Positions 1-12,194 of a DNA stretch of 64,000 nt are shown piece by piece (position 1 is the stretch's first letter; each line of letters begins with the position of its first letter). A program made the translations under genes and the position numbers. The stretch covers positions 1 to 64,000 of the forward strand of contig SGPL01000105.1 in NCBI GenBank assembly GCA_004802705.1, read 5' to 3'. The notes under the pieces were generated by a model. It did not search any database, was not told where the DNA came from, and saw only the letters and a list, made by a program, of their open reading frames with translations. The stretch is from Bondarzewia mesenterica (lineage: Eukaryota > Basidiomycota > Agaricomycetes > Russulales > Bondarzewiaceae).

Positions 1-3000
1 GTCGCCCTAGGCGCCGAAGTCAACCTGCCCACCAAGGCCGCTGCGTCTCTCCAGCTGCACGGTTATCGACTGAACATGCTCGGATGGACCGTCAAAACAC
101 TCGCCGAATGCGAAAGCACGCAGTCCGCGAAATCGAGTGCCGTCGTGCCGAAAACTGAACCTGCGACGCCGGCCGCTGACACGTGGAACGCGTACCGCGC
201 GTACTGTACCGTCGTTTTGCCCACTCTTCGGCCGGCAACTGGGGACATGGCGGAGCGGACGATGGCCCTATTTCATCTACCTAACAGTAGTAGCGACCCC
301 AAAGGTCTCGAGCGCACCAAGGAGTACTTCGAGGGAGTCAAGTCGCTCCTCGTAGCCCATGGTGCCGTGCATCTGCCCCTGGACGATAAATTGCCACCGC
401 TTCCCAGTCAGCCCTCGCCCTCGCCCTTGCCTTCGGGATTGATGCGCGGAATGGGGACGTCCGGTCCGATGCTCGGAGGGTCTTCGATTGTGTCCCAGAC
501 CTCTGGGTACGTTCGTCATACCAAGCACAGCACCGAGTCTGTCCCGCTGCATCTGAAGGCCCAGTACGACGAGCTGTACGAGGCGTGTTGGACGGGCGAT
601 AACGCGCGCATCCAAGAGCTCTGTCTTCCGAAGACCGTTTTGGCGTCAGAGTCGCCTATCCAGATCTCCGTCCAAACTTCGCCCCCCGGGCTGCCCTCGA
701 CCATCAGACCAGGTATTTTTCTCGTTTGTGTTTTTGAACGACGTCGTGCGTGTTTTCTGATTGGAGAAAACAGAGTACACGCCGTTGTTCGTCGCGTTGT
801 ATCGGCGTCATTGGGAGACCGCGAGGCTCGTCCTCGCGATCGCTGCTGCGCAGTACAAGCCTAAAGGCGAAGAGAAGGAGTTCAGCGTCGATGATCTTGT
901 ACATGGTCAGACGCTTTCTTTCTTTTTTCTTCTGTGTGTTTTCATGCTCACGAGGACTGTCCTGCGGATGAACAGATGATGATAGCGACTCTGATATGTC
1001 CACGGACGATGATCCCGAAGTCGACGCGCCCATCAATTTCACGGACATCGCAGTAAGACCCTCTGCGATCCACTGCGAGGTTGCGCCATTGAGGATGCTC
1101 GAGCAAGCTTATGCCAGCTGGATCAGCAAAGATGGTAAGAAGTACCATTTATGTGCGCCCCTCTACAGGGCGATTATCGAAGACGACTTTGAGATGTTCG
1201 TCAAGTGCTGCGACCTCTACAAGTCCATCGGCCATCCCCTGTCTCCACAGACGATCGTGCAGCAGATCATGCAGGACGACCGTCAAGACATGCTAGACGA
1301 GCTGATCAGGCGCACCGGCTGCGGCGTCTCCGTCGCGCTCGACGTGCAACAGAAGCAAGCGGCAAAGAAGGATCCTGAAGAGACGATCTATCTCGGCTTG
1401 AACGTGGGTGGGAAAAAGAGGCGCGATCTGGTAGCTCCCCACGCACCACGACGGACCGTCCTGAGTTCCCCTCGACTGCTGCTGGAAGCTGCCAAGGCCG
1501 GCGCGCTCGGCGTTCTGGATTATCTGTCAGGCCCCCGTCCCCTCGCTGCCTACAAGTACTATGCCTCTTCCCAGAGCGACGAGCGCGCCCTCTACCTGCG
1601 TCGGCAGACGAATCTGGAGGCCGTTCTCCCGCAGTGGCACGGCTGGCAGATTGACGAGCTGAACGAGTCTTGCTTGACGGCTGCGATCTTGGCGAATAAG
1701 TTTGAGTGCGTCAAGAAGCTGTTTGCCCTGCGGCCGAACTTGATGATGGAGGCCATGAACGTCCGGTGGGTCATCCACTAATTTCAATGTGTTATATATA
1801 CGTCTAACTCGAGGCGAACGGCGCAGCATCAAGTTTAATGGGTTCAACGCGCTGCTTCTTGCAGCTTATGTGAGCTGCGATACAGACATCGTCGACTTCT
1901 TCCTGAACAAGGGCTGTGATCCGAGCGAACGCGACGCTCGCGGGTATGCAGATCGATTCTAGGATTCTGGAGATGTCGCTGAACGTATCGTGCAGATGGA
2001 ACATCTACCACGTCGCTTGCGCCTCTGCCGCCATGCGCCGTCGGGTTTTCTTGGACCATCTTCTCAAGAAACTCCCGGCAGATCTGACTCACGTGCTGCT
2101 GGGCCAGCAATCGAAGGGCGCCGGTAACACTGTGAGCACCACTTTGCGATGCACCCCGGGGGCCTTTTGCTCACCGCGCGCCGCGCCCAGCCCATCATGT
2201 TGGCCACCAAGAGGGGAAATTCCGCCAGCCTGCGATCCATGCTCGAGTTTGGCGTGGAGCCGTCGATCTTGCTCCTCAAGGACGAGAAGGGTTCCATCCC
2301 CTTGCATGTCGCGGTCCAGGAACAGTCGCCTGCGATGACCGAGCTTCTCATTCGGCATACCCCTCTGGAAGGCCTGTACATGGAGAACGGCGTCGGCCAA
2401 AACGCCCCTCGACATCGCTTCCCTGCGGTATCTGAGCAGTAGCTCTAGGCGGGGACCGGGAGCGTTGCTCAAGCCGAACGAACTGCCGAACCTCAGACAT
2501 CAATCTGGACTTGGTAATGTTACCTTCCCTTTGGACAGGCAAGAAGTACAGGTTCCGAAGCTCAGGGCGACGCTCGACGCGCTCCTGCGCGACGGACAGC
2601 TCAAGAGGGCGACAAAAGTGGCGAACGCGCTCTTGGCGTTCGCGGACAGGATGGAAGGAAAGCTCGCCGCCGCGCAAGCCGCCAAGAAAGCCGAGGAAGA
2701 CAGCGGCAACTTCGACCCCACGATCCCCACCGCCAACGTGAACCGCACCTACGCTCTCGTCCGGGACGCCGTGGCCTCGCGGCCGGGAGCGCGCCACCTC
2801 GTGCACCTCCTGGACGTGCAGAAGTCCGTCCAGCTCAACCTGAAGCCGTTCAAGACCGAGATGCACGTCGGGCTCGCGTTTGAGCGCACGTTGCGGGAGA
2901 CGGACGGGCTGGGAACCGAGGTGGTGGTCCAGGACGACGTGGACGCCACGCCGACGAGCCAGCTGACTCGCTATTCAGTCCAGTCGGGGTATCGCCAGCG

Positions 3001-3046
3001 GCCCTGGACGGCGGCCGCGAATGTCTTTGGTGCTGATGTGCTGTAG
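1..3046 (+). CDS. Large ankyrin-repeat protein (5' end outside window)
   Basis: This is the 3' part of a multi-exon gene; the open frame enters at base 1, so the N-terminus is missing. Readable exons include about 1-710, 773-905, 990-1765, 1826-1945, 2000-2131 and 2191-3046. Ankyrin signatures are visible: GNTPIMLATKRGN across the splice at 2132-2190, DEKGSIPLHVAVQ (near 2285), and GQTPLDIAS near 2395. The C-terminal 190 residues are helical without repeats and end in ADVL-stop. A surplus A in the run 2399-2402 breaks the frame exactly inside GQ/TPLDIAS; reading across it restores 215 further residues. Ankyrin stacks are protein-binding scaffolds; the partner cannot be told. It ends tail-to-tail with the next gene. 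Repeat family is sure, specific function unknown. Confidence 0.75.
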
Positions 3047-3437
3047 TCGTTCTGTACTGATACGTTTACCGATGATGAATATTAAATGTCCATGCTTATT
3101 TTCGATCTCACACCATATTGAGAGATGAAAGGATTGCATGAGCTCGTTTTTGCAGCGCAAACGCTCCGTTTGGCCGGCGTCAGATCGCAATGGCGTCTTC
3201 AGCTTCTGTGGTTCATCTGCACCAATCCCCCTTTTGAATTCATTGGAACATATGCGCATCCCGGTCCGATATGTCGGACATCTTTAGCAAGAATGGCATA
3301 CTTCTTCAAAAATAACATAACACTACGATATAGCATAGTTACAAGGAACTACATGAGTCAAGCGTTCAGTCACAGAACAGCTCGGCGAATGCAGGTCACG
3401 GTGAAGAATAGCACGGAAAAAGAACCTATACACACGT
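3047..3437. other. Convergent intergenic spacer
   Basis: Tail-to-tail spacer between two convergent genes. It is AT-richer than its flanks and holds ATTAAA-like sequence near 3080 that could serve 3' end formation. No supported gene is seen; the open frames here are shadows. Confidence 0.6.
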
Positions 3438-5580
3438 TCAATCAACATCTTCAATTCCCCCAAAGTGACTGGACATTGGAAAGGAAGCGATCCCCACAAG
3501 ACCTGTTGGCAGAGCGTTTCCGGGTGGACTTGTGCTGCCTCGTGACGACGGAGAAGCTGATGACGCCTCTGCAGCGGAAGCCTGCCGTGCCTCTCGTCGC
3601 CGCAGCTTGTCCGCCGCGATGGCGAGCTTCTTGCGCTGTTTCTTGACGAAAGCGTGCACCTCCTCGAGCGCGTCGCATACATGGTGCTTGCTCGGCTTGT
3701 CCGACAGGCTTGACAGCGACGACTTGAGATGGCTGAGCAGCGCGCAGAGAACTGTAGCACGTACCGGTTGAGGATCTCGTCGACGATATCGCCGGCTTCC
3801 AGGAAGGGCATCATTTGCACGACCTCCTTGTAAACCTTGACTAGGGTCGTCGAGCCACCCCCGACCAACACCGCAGTCTCCCTCCAGCCCTCAAACCGCT
3901 CTTTCATTTTGGGCCTAAACTCGTCTCGCAGATCCTCCAGATCCGGGTCGTTTTGGTCGAGTTCGAGGAATCCCATCGGGTCCGGATCCACCGCGTCTGC
4001 TGCAGGCAGCGGGATGCCCATCATCATCGCCGCGAACGCCATCGGATGGGGTGCGTTTGATCCGGGCGTCGTCACGGAATCCACCCACTGTTCGACACGG
4101 TCCTGCCGCGTAGAACTCCCCGGCAAGAGGGCCGTGATCTGCTTCATCTCTACCAGCTTCTGCGGGTCAAGCATGTGCACGAACGGGGACAGTAATGCCG
4201 CCTTGATCCCCCGGGCGGTGTCCAAGAGTTCCTTCTCGACGATTGGGAGCACGCGCGGGCGGAGCAGTCGGTTGTTGGAGACGAGACTCACGGCCTCTTG
4301 CAGCGAGGTGGCGTCGCGTGGCCGGAGGAGATGTGAGCCGCTGTCCAGCAGTGAGCAAACCCGATCCGGACGGTTTTCGAGAGTGAAGATGTCAAGCGCA
4401 GCCACGAAAGAGTCGGAGCATGTGAGTGCGCCGTCCTGGGCCAGCTGTATGAGCCGTGCCTGAGCGATATCAGGGTCGGCCGTGATGGCTTGAACTGCCG
4501 AGTAGAGGCCCACAGAAGGCGTCACGCTGAATATTTTCATCAGGTGTTTTTCGACGAGGCGACGTAGGGGTGCCATCTGTAAGCTGATGGTATTCGACCA
4601 GTGTTCTGAGTGGAAAGGACAATGACGGGAGTGTTCGAGCAGTGATCCCTCGTCCGAGATTTCGTCCTCCCAAGCATCGTCATCATCCCCGCAGTCGGTC
4701 ACGTCGTCATCATCGTTCATGACTGTGATGATTGTCAGGAAAAAGGGGGAAACAAAGGTCAAGAGGACAGACATAAGCGACCACCGCAGAGTATGCGTTC
4801 CAACGATGGCCAACCGTTCGCCTCCTCAATCTCATGAAGCATCTGCGGCACCTGTTTCTTTTGTCGTTCATTGCCAGCCGCGAGTACTGACAAGAACAGA
4901 TCGCGCCAAATCCAGCTCAGCACTCGATCAAAGTTGTGGGCGCCAGTTAGATGGAATGACTTGACAGTCTTGCCGCTTTTCTGCTTGATCACGACAGAAA
5001 CATACATGTTCATAAACGAGCACTTGCATCTGCAGCATTTCAGGTTCGTTCAAACCGATCGAGGGGAAAACTCGGACGCACCCTCCGCGTGAAAGAGACA
5101 AAGTGTCCAGCGTCCTTGCTGCGAGCAAAAGACACTTGTGTGCAAGCATAAAGTTGGTTTGATATTCATATACGACGGACCAAATATCGTTCATCCAGCT
5201 GGCCAAGCTCTGCATGGTCTCCTCGAGCAGCTCTTCACGATTGGAACGCTCCTTCAGTAGCGAACGTTTCGCGTCTCTATCGAGCTCGTACAAGAGGCCA
5301 TTGATCTCCGTAGCCTTCGCGTCGTAATTGAGCAAGGGCATCCCGGCATAGCGCTTTTGTTTCCGAGAAGCAATTGATATGATGTGCTTGGATCGTTCTT
5401 TGGGCAAAACATCGAGCAGAGGAAGAAGGTGGTTCTCAATTAAATCAGTTTGTACGTCGGGTGGTAAGGCCTGGTAAATTTGGGTAAAGCTACAGGCAAA
5501 ATCAGGGTCATCAAAGAGGTCCCGAGAGATGTAAAAGCATACCTTGAGCTATCGGACCGACTAGAAGAGGCTAGAGACAT
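3438..5580 (-). CDS. Unrecognised conserved-looking helical protein
   Basis: The start is ATG at 5580 (MSLASSSRSDSS); a 53-nt intron joins it to FTQIYQALPPDVQTD. The body is rich in amphipathic helices (LIENHLLPLLDVLPKERSKH, LEETMQSLASWMNDIW). A strongly acidic segment DDDDVTDCGDDDDAWEDE lies near 4700, and a long alpha-helical C-terminal half follows. An apparent frame change near 3760 is explained by a 56-nt intron at 3709-3764 with consensus donor GTACGT, joining DEILNR to LSDKPSKHHV. The tail is basic (VKKQRKKLA) and then Ser/Pro-rich, ending GGIEDVD. I do not recognise a family; a TPR-like or HEAT-like helical fold is possible. It shares a 250-bp divergent promoter with the p31comet-like gene, so co-regulation is conceivable. 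Confidence 0.7.
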
Positions 5581-5830
5581 TGTGAGATGGACGCCGTTGC
5601 CTTCATCGTTTCGTGATGACTCGCCAGGGAAATCGCATTTCAGCTGTCCGGGGTCCTTTTGACGATCGAGCCCCGGTCACTGCTACCAAAAAAGGGAGCG
5701 CGTCTTGCTCACGAGACTGACACGCGTTGTATGGCCGCGGCGCGTCTTAAGTTTGGTCTGCAACACGAACCACCACCTTCATCCCCTCACATTCTCCGAA
5801 ATTCCCCTGAGCTCGATAAAATTAGGAAAA

Positions 5831-7496
5831 ATGTCGCTTATAACTCCTTTCGATGCTCCTCCGGCATCCACAAGTTCGTCGATCACAATCACAGCCTCAT
5901 CTACCTTCGCGAAAAGTGACAGTTCACCAAGCTCCATGTCGGTGGCGTCGACACCTCTTCATAATGAAGCCTCGAAGCTAGATCATAACGAGACGTCAAA
6001 GCTGTCGCTGAAGATACCTGTTGTTCATCTGGAGTCTCGCACAATTTCAGACGAGATGGCTGCTATTCTTTCGATCAGTCTACTAGGACACACTCTGTTC
6101 TTGAAGAACCAGATTCCATTGTACGTTCTTCTCTTTCGTCCTGAACATCACGGTGTTCGAACTGTTGCTCTTTTAGCCCCGTGCAGCAGTTGGCTCGCAT
6201 GCCAGCTCCGAACGCGTCAAACGCGTCGAACAAGAAAGCTGTGAAAAAACGCGTCGACTTTGGGGATGCATTTGACGAGCTGTCTTCCCATCTACACACC
6301 ACTTTCACTGCATTGTCAACTGCATTTGCTAGGAATGTCGCACGTTATCCGTCTCTTCAGACCGATGATGTCCGTGATGTGACTTCAGAGATCCCATCAG
6401 CAAGGGCATATCTTTCCGTTGTTCTGGGTCCGACCGTCGGAACACCGAAGGCGAGAGTGATGCTCGTCATTGATGGATTGGAAGTTAAAGTATGGGGGAT
6501 AAGGGACGATTTGGAAGTGTCGTCGAGTAAGGTAGGTGAAATGCCACCTGAAGAAGATGGTGGCAACGGGCAAGAAAGCGACAGCGAAGATTTCGATGAA
6601 GACTGTGAGGATAGTGAAAGCGAGGTTAGCGACCTTCCAGACGGCGATGACGACGAAGAAGAAGAAGAAGAAGAAGATAGCGATGACAGCAAGCTGGATG
6701 GTGAAGATGACTTGGCCTCTGGCTCGGATGAGCAAGGGGAACCAGAGGAACCTCCATCCGATCCACCTCCTGAATCTCAGCCTCCACAGTCATCTGCACT
6801 ATCTCCCTTGCGCGAGACGACCAACACGCCCCGAGTTCCCTTTCAAGGACACCTAACAAACTCTCCGTGCTCTCAAAACTTTTCTCCAGCTACTCGATAC
6901 ACTCCCCGAGCTCCCTCTCAACAACACCCAACAAGTTCACCGTGCCCTCAAAACTGTTATCCAACTGCTCAATTTTCTATCACTTCCTCAAAACCATATC
7001 TGGTTGCCCCACAATCAAAAACCTACGCCGAGCAACAACAAATTCTCCGCAATGCTACGAACCTTCTATCCCGACAGCTCATCAATGCATGCGCCGAGGG
7101 GAACGGTATGGCATGCGAAATGGGTACGCTCTGAAATACGTATGAGGCCTTCGCCTTCGTTCTCTTAATCTATTTACCCCATTAGCACCGACACAAGCAC
7201 ACATTCTCCTCCGCGCCCCCCGACGATTTGCGCATCCAGCCTGGTTACCCCGGCAAAACCTCACCTCGTCTCTAGACACTATGCTTTCTGAATTCTTGCA
7301 TGATTCCGGTGTGTGTCCCTCCTCGAGCATTGCCGCAAAATCGCGGAGGAAGGGTGGAGTCAAGACGGAAGGTGTCTACGTTGGATGCCAGTCAGAAGGG
7401 GCGGCCGGTGGAGAAGAGGGTCTGGTCGGAGATGAGGACGACGAGATGATTTGGTGGGCTTGGAATGGGCGGTTGAGCGGATTTTCAGAGTGGTGA
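5831..7496 (+). CDS. Probable p31comet / MAD2L1-binding protein homologue
   Basis: Exon 1 starts at ATG 5831 (MSLITPFDAPPAS). Exons join NQIPL to PVQQLARMPAP after a short intron ending near 6179, and GMACEM to APTQAHILLRAPRRF across about 7123-7186. The architecture fits the HORMA-like MAD2L1BP family: a helix plus LPLPYEQL-like segment (QIPLPVQQLARMP), a helical block (DAFDELSSHLHTTF), a beta stretch (ARAYLSVVLGP), and a C-terminal aromatic strand (DEMIWWAWNGRLSGF) matching the family's closing segment. An acidic Glu/Asp insertion coded by GAA repeats near 6655 and a Pro/Ser-rich linker separate the halves. In animals p31comet binds closed Mad2 and recruits TRIP13/Pch2 to dismantle the spindle checkpoint complex. 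The family call rests on motif recall, not alignment. Confidence 0.6.
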
Positions 7497-7983
7497 CAGA
7501 CGCTGGTCGGAGATTTTTTGATTTAATACCCAGGATGTTGGATGGTGACTTCATATGTAGATCTTTAATATGTGCCGGAGATGTATTCGAATTGCTGTTG
7601 AGCCTTTTGAAAAATTCAACCTTCAAGAAATGTTTGGCTCAATGGTTTCGTGCGGCCCCCGACCGCCTACTTCTCGGGGCTATATTGAGGGTAATACAAC
7701 TACTCGTACAACCTTGAGATACACAATGACTGGTAACCTGCACAACGCGAGACCTGATGCTACACAAGTTAGAACATCCGCTTCAGATGAGAACATACAT
7801 GGATGCCCACCTCAGAGCACAAAACGAGCCCAAGATGCAAAAAGAGCCAGTTTCTTCGATACCGTAAGCACGGGGATAGGATGCGACCAACTCTATCACC
7901 TTTCCCCAACGGTTATACAACCAGAAGATCAATCCCTCTTCTTAAATCCTCATAACTAGTGCGTTGACGAGCACCGCGTCCCC
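7497..7983. other. Intergenic region with one weak short ORF
   Basis: This is a convergent spacer. The only open frame of note (ATG near 7726 to stop near 7959, about 78 codons on +) has no recognisable motif and lacks the codon bias of neighbouring exons. I see no other feature. Confidence 0.4.
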
Positions 7984-9480
7984 TTAAACCCAGGCCCGCC
8001 CTCTGTACTTTTTGGCCCGATGACCGGCTCTCTTGATATATCCCATTCGACGGGGACAAGTCCAGGGCTTCAACCCTCCGCACACTCTGCACAGCCATCG
8101 ATGACCGATTTGAATGGACGCAGGACGAAAGCTCTTTCGTCGAGGGCGCATACGTATCCCCGGACATCCAACGCAGTCAGGAATAGCCCGAGGATCCCGG
8201 AAAGCCTTCTTCTCGCACGCTCCCCAAGCCGAAGACGCGTGTTGGCGCGCATCCGACTGGTATAACACATCCATGATGGCCTTTTTATTCCCCATCAGCT
8301 GCAGGTTTATCCTGTGCGCGTGCAGATATCCCATCGAATACAAATTGGATATTTCCTGCATTACCGCGGCGTCTGTCGTCTTCCCGGCAGTCATGCGTAT
8401 CACTGCGTCCTTAGTCTACAAAAATCGCGAGTTGGAAAGCAGGCGAGTAAGATGGGACGGATGTACTTACCTTTTGACTGAGGCACGCAAACTCTGCTGG
8501 CAACAGCTCTTGCTGACCTTGGCCTCGGAACGTGCCCAAGTAGAACCAACCGGCGTCAGGCTGCTGGAGGATGACTTCGTTCTCCCGCTTAGAGATGGTG
8601 GTCAGCGGCTTGTAGGCACGCCATCGCACATCAATTTTCTTTTTCTTCTTGTTCTTCCCTCTGACTTGCACCGTATACCGCAATCTTCCAGGTCGGATGA
8701 GGATGGCATCGGAAAGATTCACTGAATTCTCGGACAGGAGCTCGGAGCCAGCGATGACAATTTTCGGCCGATCTCTGAGGGGTCGTCGATCATGACGGCG
8801 TGGGCGAGGAACATAATCGTGGATCGACTAACCTCGAGTGCATCTATAATGTCTAACTGAGTATAAAGTGCTCAAATTTGTTTGGCGTAATATATCTTAC
8901 CAGAGGGAATCGTTGGATATAATTCCAAGGACTCTCACCCTGACAGAAAGGACGAGCTTTCGATATGGACAAAAACTGGGTGTCGAGGTTGTACATCCAG
9001 TAATGCGGATTCAAGAGGGGGATGGTCTGTGTTGGGTATCCTCAGCAAAATATATAGAAAGAACAACCAACGCGTGATCAAAGACTGCGGAGAAGGATGT
9101 GAATGAGAAGGCGGTCCAGTTAACGCCCAATTCGATTGAAGTATTGAGTCCCATGTTTGAGAACTTCATTGCTGCGCATCCTCGAGGTGTGGATCAAGCG
9201 TGACTTGGGAGAAGGCACAGTCTTTCAAATGTATACCCTTGAGTCGGAGTGAATTTGCTCACCTGGGGCGTGATAAGTACGGCCCAACGTAAGTGAGCTG
9301 CGGATGATCGTGACCGTTGGCACTTGGCGATTGAGCCTGCCTCACCTTTGCCAGACAAGAACCCGATGCGCTGAGGTAGGTTCTGATACACATGGAGTAG
9401 TAAAATACGAGAAGTTCTTGAGGAGGTCTCGTTCTGCGTAGTAAAGATACGCTTTTCACTGGCCACTGGCAAGGGTCAGA
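7984..9480 (-). CDS. Unrecognised multi-exon protein, possibly DUF6697-like
   Basis: Exons can be chained: PQELLVFYYSM + LNRQVPTVTIIRSSLTLG (55-nt intron near 9337-9391), HAP + AMKFSNMGLNTS, DHAL + TIPLLNPHYWMYN, QRFPL + SIHDYVPRPRRH, and CLSQK + TKDAVIRMTAGKTT (intron near 8417-8470 with GTAAGT donor). The C-terminal exon is basic and holds two Cys pairs (CVGCPG, CRVCGG) that could bind metal, though part of this exon may really be intronic. The segment GWFYLGTFRGQG...LLPAEF...KTKDAVIR parallels KWLYVGQY...LSQTEW...KVKRTWA of the DUF6697-type gene at 32402-34730. The true start is unresolved: the frame upstream of about 9480 lacks an ATG and closes near 9627. It is divergent from the transporter gene. 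Confidence 0.5.
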
Positions 9481-9737
9481 AGCTTGGAAATATCCTTTTA
9501 TGGAAGGTGAGTAAGTAAGGTGAGCGGCCCGCCGGAACCGTCGCTGACACTGAACTTGATAGCACCGCACTGCTCCATTCTTATCATTTATCCATTGCCA
9601 ACACACACATTCCTTCTCTTTCAACTCTACTTTCTATCTTTTCAACCTTCACAAACGATCCATGAGCGATTCTCTGCGTACAGCTAAGCTTAACTGACTC
9701 CAAACGCGCACGGAAGGATACCCGAACCTCTTGTCTC

Positions 9738-12194
9738 ATGGCTGACGCCCCGAAGCTTCTCAGTCTGCCTAGACTCGCCACTCTAATCACCTCGCTATTG
9801 GTCGCCTTGAGCTCCGGAACGAACTATGTATGTCCAGTCCGTTTCTTTTTGTGTTATGGGCGGGCGCATTTATACCACATGATGTTCTCTGCGTCAAACA
9901 ACGTGCACTTCATAAGGTTGTTTCCGGTGAGTGACGCTCTTCTGATAGGTTCATCACTATGTGTGTTCCTTCGCAAATCTCGGAACAGATTTATACTCTG
10001 ATCTATGAGTCTATGCGTTGGGCGTTTTATCGGCAAGATACCGACGTCAGTTAAACTGTTTGCTTAGGTGCACCAGAGCATCGGACATACCTCGCCGCTC
10101 TGGTGCAGCTACGTGAGACTTCGAGGGAGAAACGTCATTTCCATACCGCTAACGTTCTTGTCATACACGAACCAAGTCCTTTGAAAAGAGAGACTCTTTT
10201 CATCTCTTGACAAACCTTCTCCTGAATACCAGCCAGCTGACCCCTGTCAATCTTATAGCATATGCGCCGCAACTTGGATCGCGCCTACATCTTACACATA
10301 CACAGTTAAACCTAATAGCCCTCTCAGGGAACGGTTCGTGGAGGTTCTTGTCAACCGTTTCATCCTCACCAATTCATCGCGCTTACAGTGGGTGTGTACA
10401 CTAGCGGCCCCTTTTGGGGCAAGCTAGTCGACGCTCGTGGCCCCCGAGTACTACTTGTTGGAGCCTTCGTGTTCTTATTGGCAGGATATTCGGGTATCCG
10501 CGGCGTGTATGACGCCGGCTTAGATGAGGGCGAGCGGCTGAGCAACTTGCATCTTTCCTTCATGATTTTCTGCGGGTTTCTCACTGGGCTTGGTGGCAAC
10601 GCGGGCTTGACAAGCGCGATAAATTCGACGGCGAAGAGTTTTCCTGACAAGTTGGTTAGTTTTACTCTTCGCTGCGTTCGTCTGATCGAATTGTCCTGAT
10701 GATGGCTGTGCAGCGCGCGACAGCGGTCGCAGTTGTCCTCTCCGGATTCGGTCTATCTGCCTTTTTCTTCACATCCATCTCGCACATATTTTTCCCTGGA
10801 AACACATCACAGTTTCTTCTTATACTTGCTCTCGGGACCTCTCTCCCCATGATTCTTGGTTTCTTGTTCATCCGTCCAATCCCTCTCCCCGCAATGGATA
10901 GTGCTCGTGCACTCGAGCACGGGTCAGCTGACCAATATCAGAGGCTATCGACGTCCGAGAGATCGGTGACTTTTCAGCGACTGAACAACAGTCAGACGCA
11001 CCTTCTATCGAGCACCGGCGAAGACAGCGAGGACGAAGATGTGTCCCATCCATCGCCATCTTCGCATAGACATGGCCATGCCTCAATAGCCTTGATGAAC
11101 TCAGTGGAGCTGTCTCCATCTGTGTCAATCGACGGCTTCAGGAGCATACATAGGAGTCGGTCGAGGAGCGTTGTGCCGAGTGAGCGAGGGGGGGCTGAGA
11201 AAACGGCCGAGGGCCGTGGAGTCGATATCAGCGGTCGAGCGCTGTGGTTTTCTGGTGACTTCTGGTTGATTTTTAGTATTTTGATGCTATGTGAGTTACT
11301 CTGTCTTAAAAGTCCACATGCGGCAAACTTACACGATCTTAGTGAGCGGGACAGGTCTCATGTGTAAGTCCTCTTTCTCTTTTCGACTGCGCGCCTACTG
11401 ATTTCGTGCAGATATCAACAACGTGGGCTCCATCTCCCAAGCGCTCTTCGCCAAGGGTAACCCCTCCTACGACGAGGTTGAAGCTGCGGCCTTCCAAGCG
11501 GCGCAGGTTTCCGTAATCAGTATTACAAACTTCATCGGCCGCATCTTCATCGGCGTCGCCGCCGACTTTGCAAAGTCAGCCCTGCACTACCCGCGGTCGT
11601 TCTGCATGACGCTCGTCGCGAGCCTGTTCGTCCTGTCGCAGGCGGTGACGGTCGGTTTGGACGATGTGCGGCGCCTGTGGCAAGCCAGTGCCCTACTCGG
11701 CTTCGCATATGGGAGCATGTTCGGGCTCTTCCCGACAGTGTGCATAGAATGGTTCGGCTTGGGTATGCGCACCTCATCTCTCGCTCATGTGCCATATCCC
11801 TCATCCGCTTTCCCCCCAGCTCATTTCTCAGAGAATTGGGGATACGTGTCCCTGTCGCCTGTCATCGGCGGAAACCTTTTTTTCGCTGGCCTTTGGCCGT
11901 AACCTTGATGCGCACGACGCGCCCCAGGCCTCCTCGCCCCCAAATATCACTCTCTCCGATACGGTCGCCGCGTCACCGTCGCTGCTGCGCCGCGCTGGAC
12001 TACCGTCGTCACACCAGTGTATTGACGGGCGCGAATGTTATATCGCTTCACTGTACCTTACGCTTGGCGCTTGTGTCATCGCGCTCGGCTTGAGCCTGTG
12101 GGCCGGGTGGAGGGATCGCAAAGAGCGGAGGGTGAGAGGGCCAGAGGTGCTGGTTGATGAAGTCGTCTGGGAGGTACCTGTGGCCGAAGAGTAG
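9738..12194 (+). CDS. Major facilitator transporter, Mch1-like
   Basis: ATG at 9738 opens MADAPKLLSLPRLATLITSL, the first membrane helix, ending SSGTNY. After a long or multiple intron (about 9830-10254) the frame resumes at YAPQLGSRLHLTHTQLN. Further hydrophobic helices are VLLVGAFVFLLAGY, FMIFCGFLTGLGGNAGL, FLLILALGTSLPMILGF, FWLIFSILML, ISITNFIGRIFIGVAADF, GFAYGSMFGLFP and YIASLYLTLGACVIALGL: about twelve in all. A long hydrophilic loop after helix 6 fits the nodulin-like/Mch1 branch of the MFS, whose yeast member is a monocarboxylate-transporter homologue of unknown substrate. A surplus T in the run 11877-11883 breaks the frame between GGNLF and SLAFGRNLD; otherwise the gene reads to stop at 12194. 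Substrate unknown. Confidence 0.75.

Noticed and set aside
3323..3437. Longer C-terminus of the same gene in the unspliced frame
   Set aside because: The Ser/Arg-rich unspliced tail looks like a shadow; the spliced frame gives a coherent basic tail ending at 3438.
3700..3770. Apparent frameshift in the unknown minus-strand gene
   Set aside because: A 56-nt intron (3709-3764) with consensus donor GTACGT and correct phase explains it.
6650..6680. GAA-repeat as a microsatellite
   Set aside because: It lies in frame and codes an acidic stretch of the p31comet-like protein.
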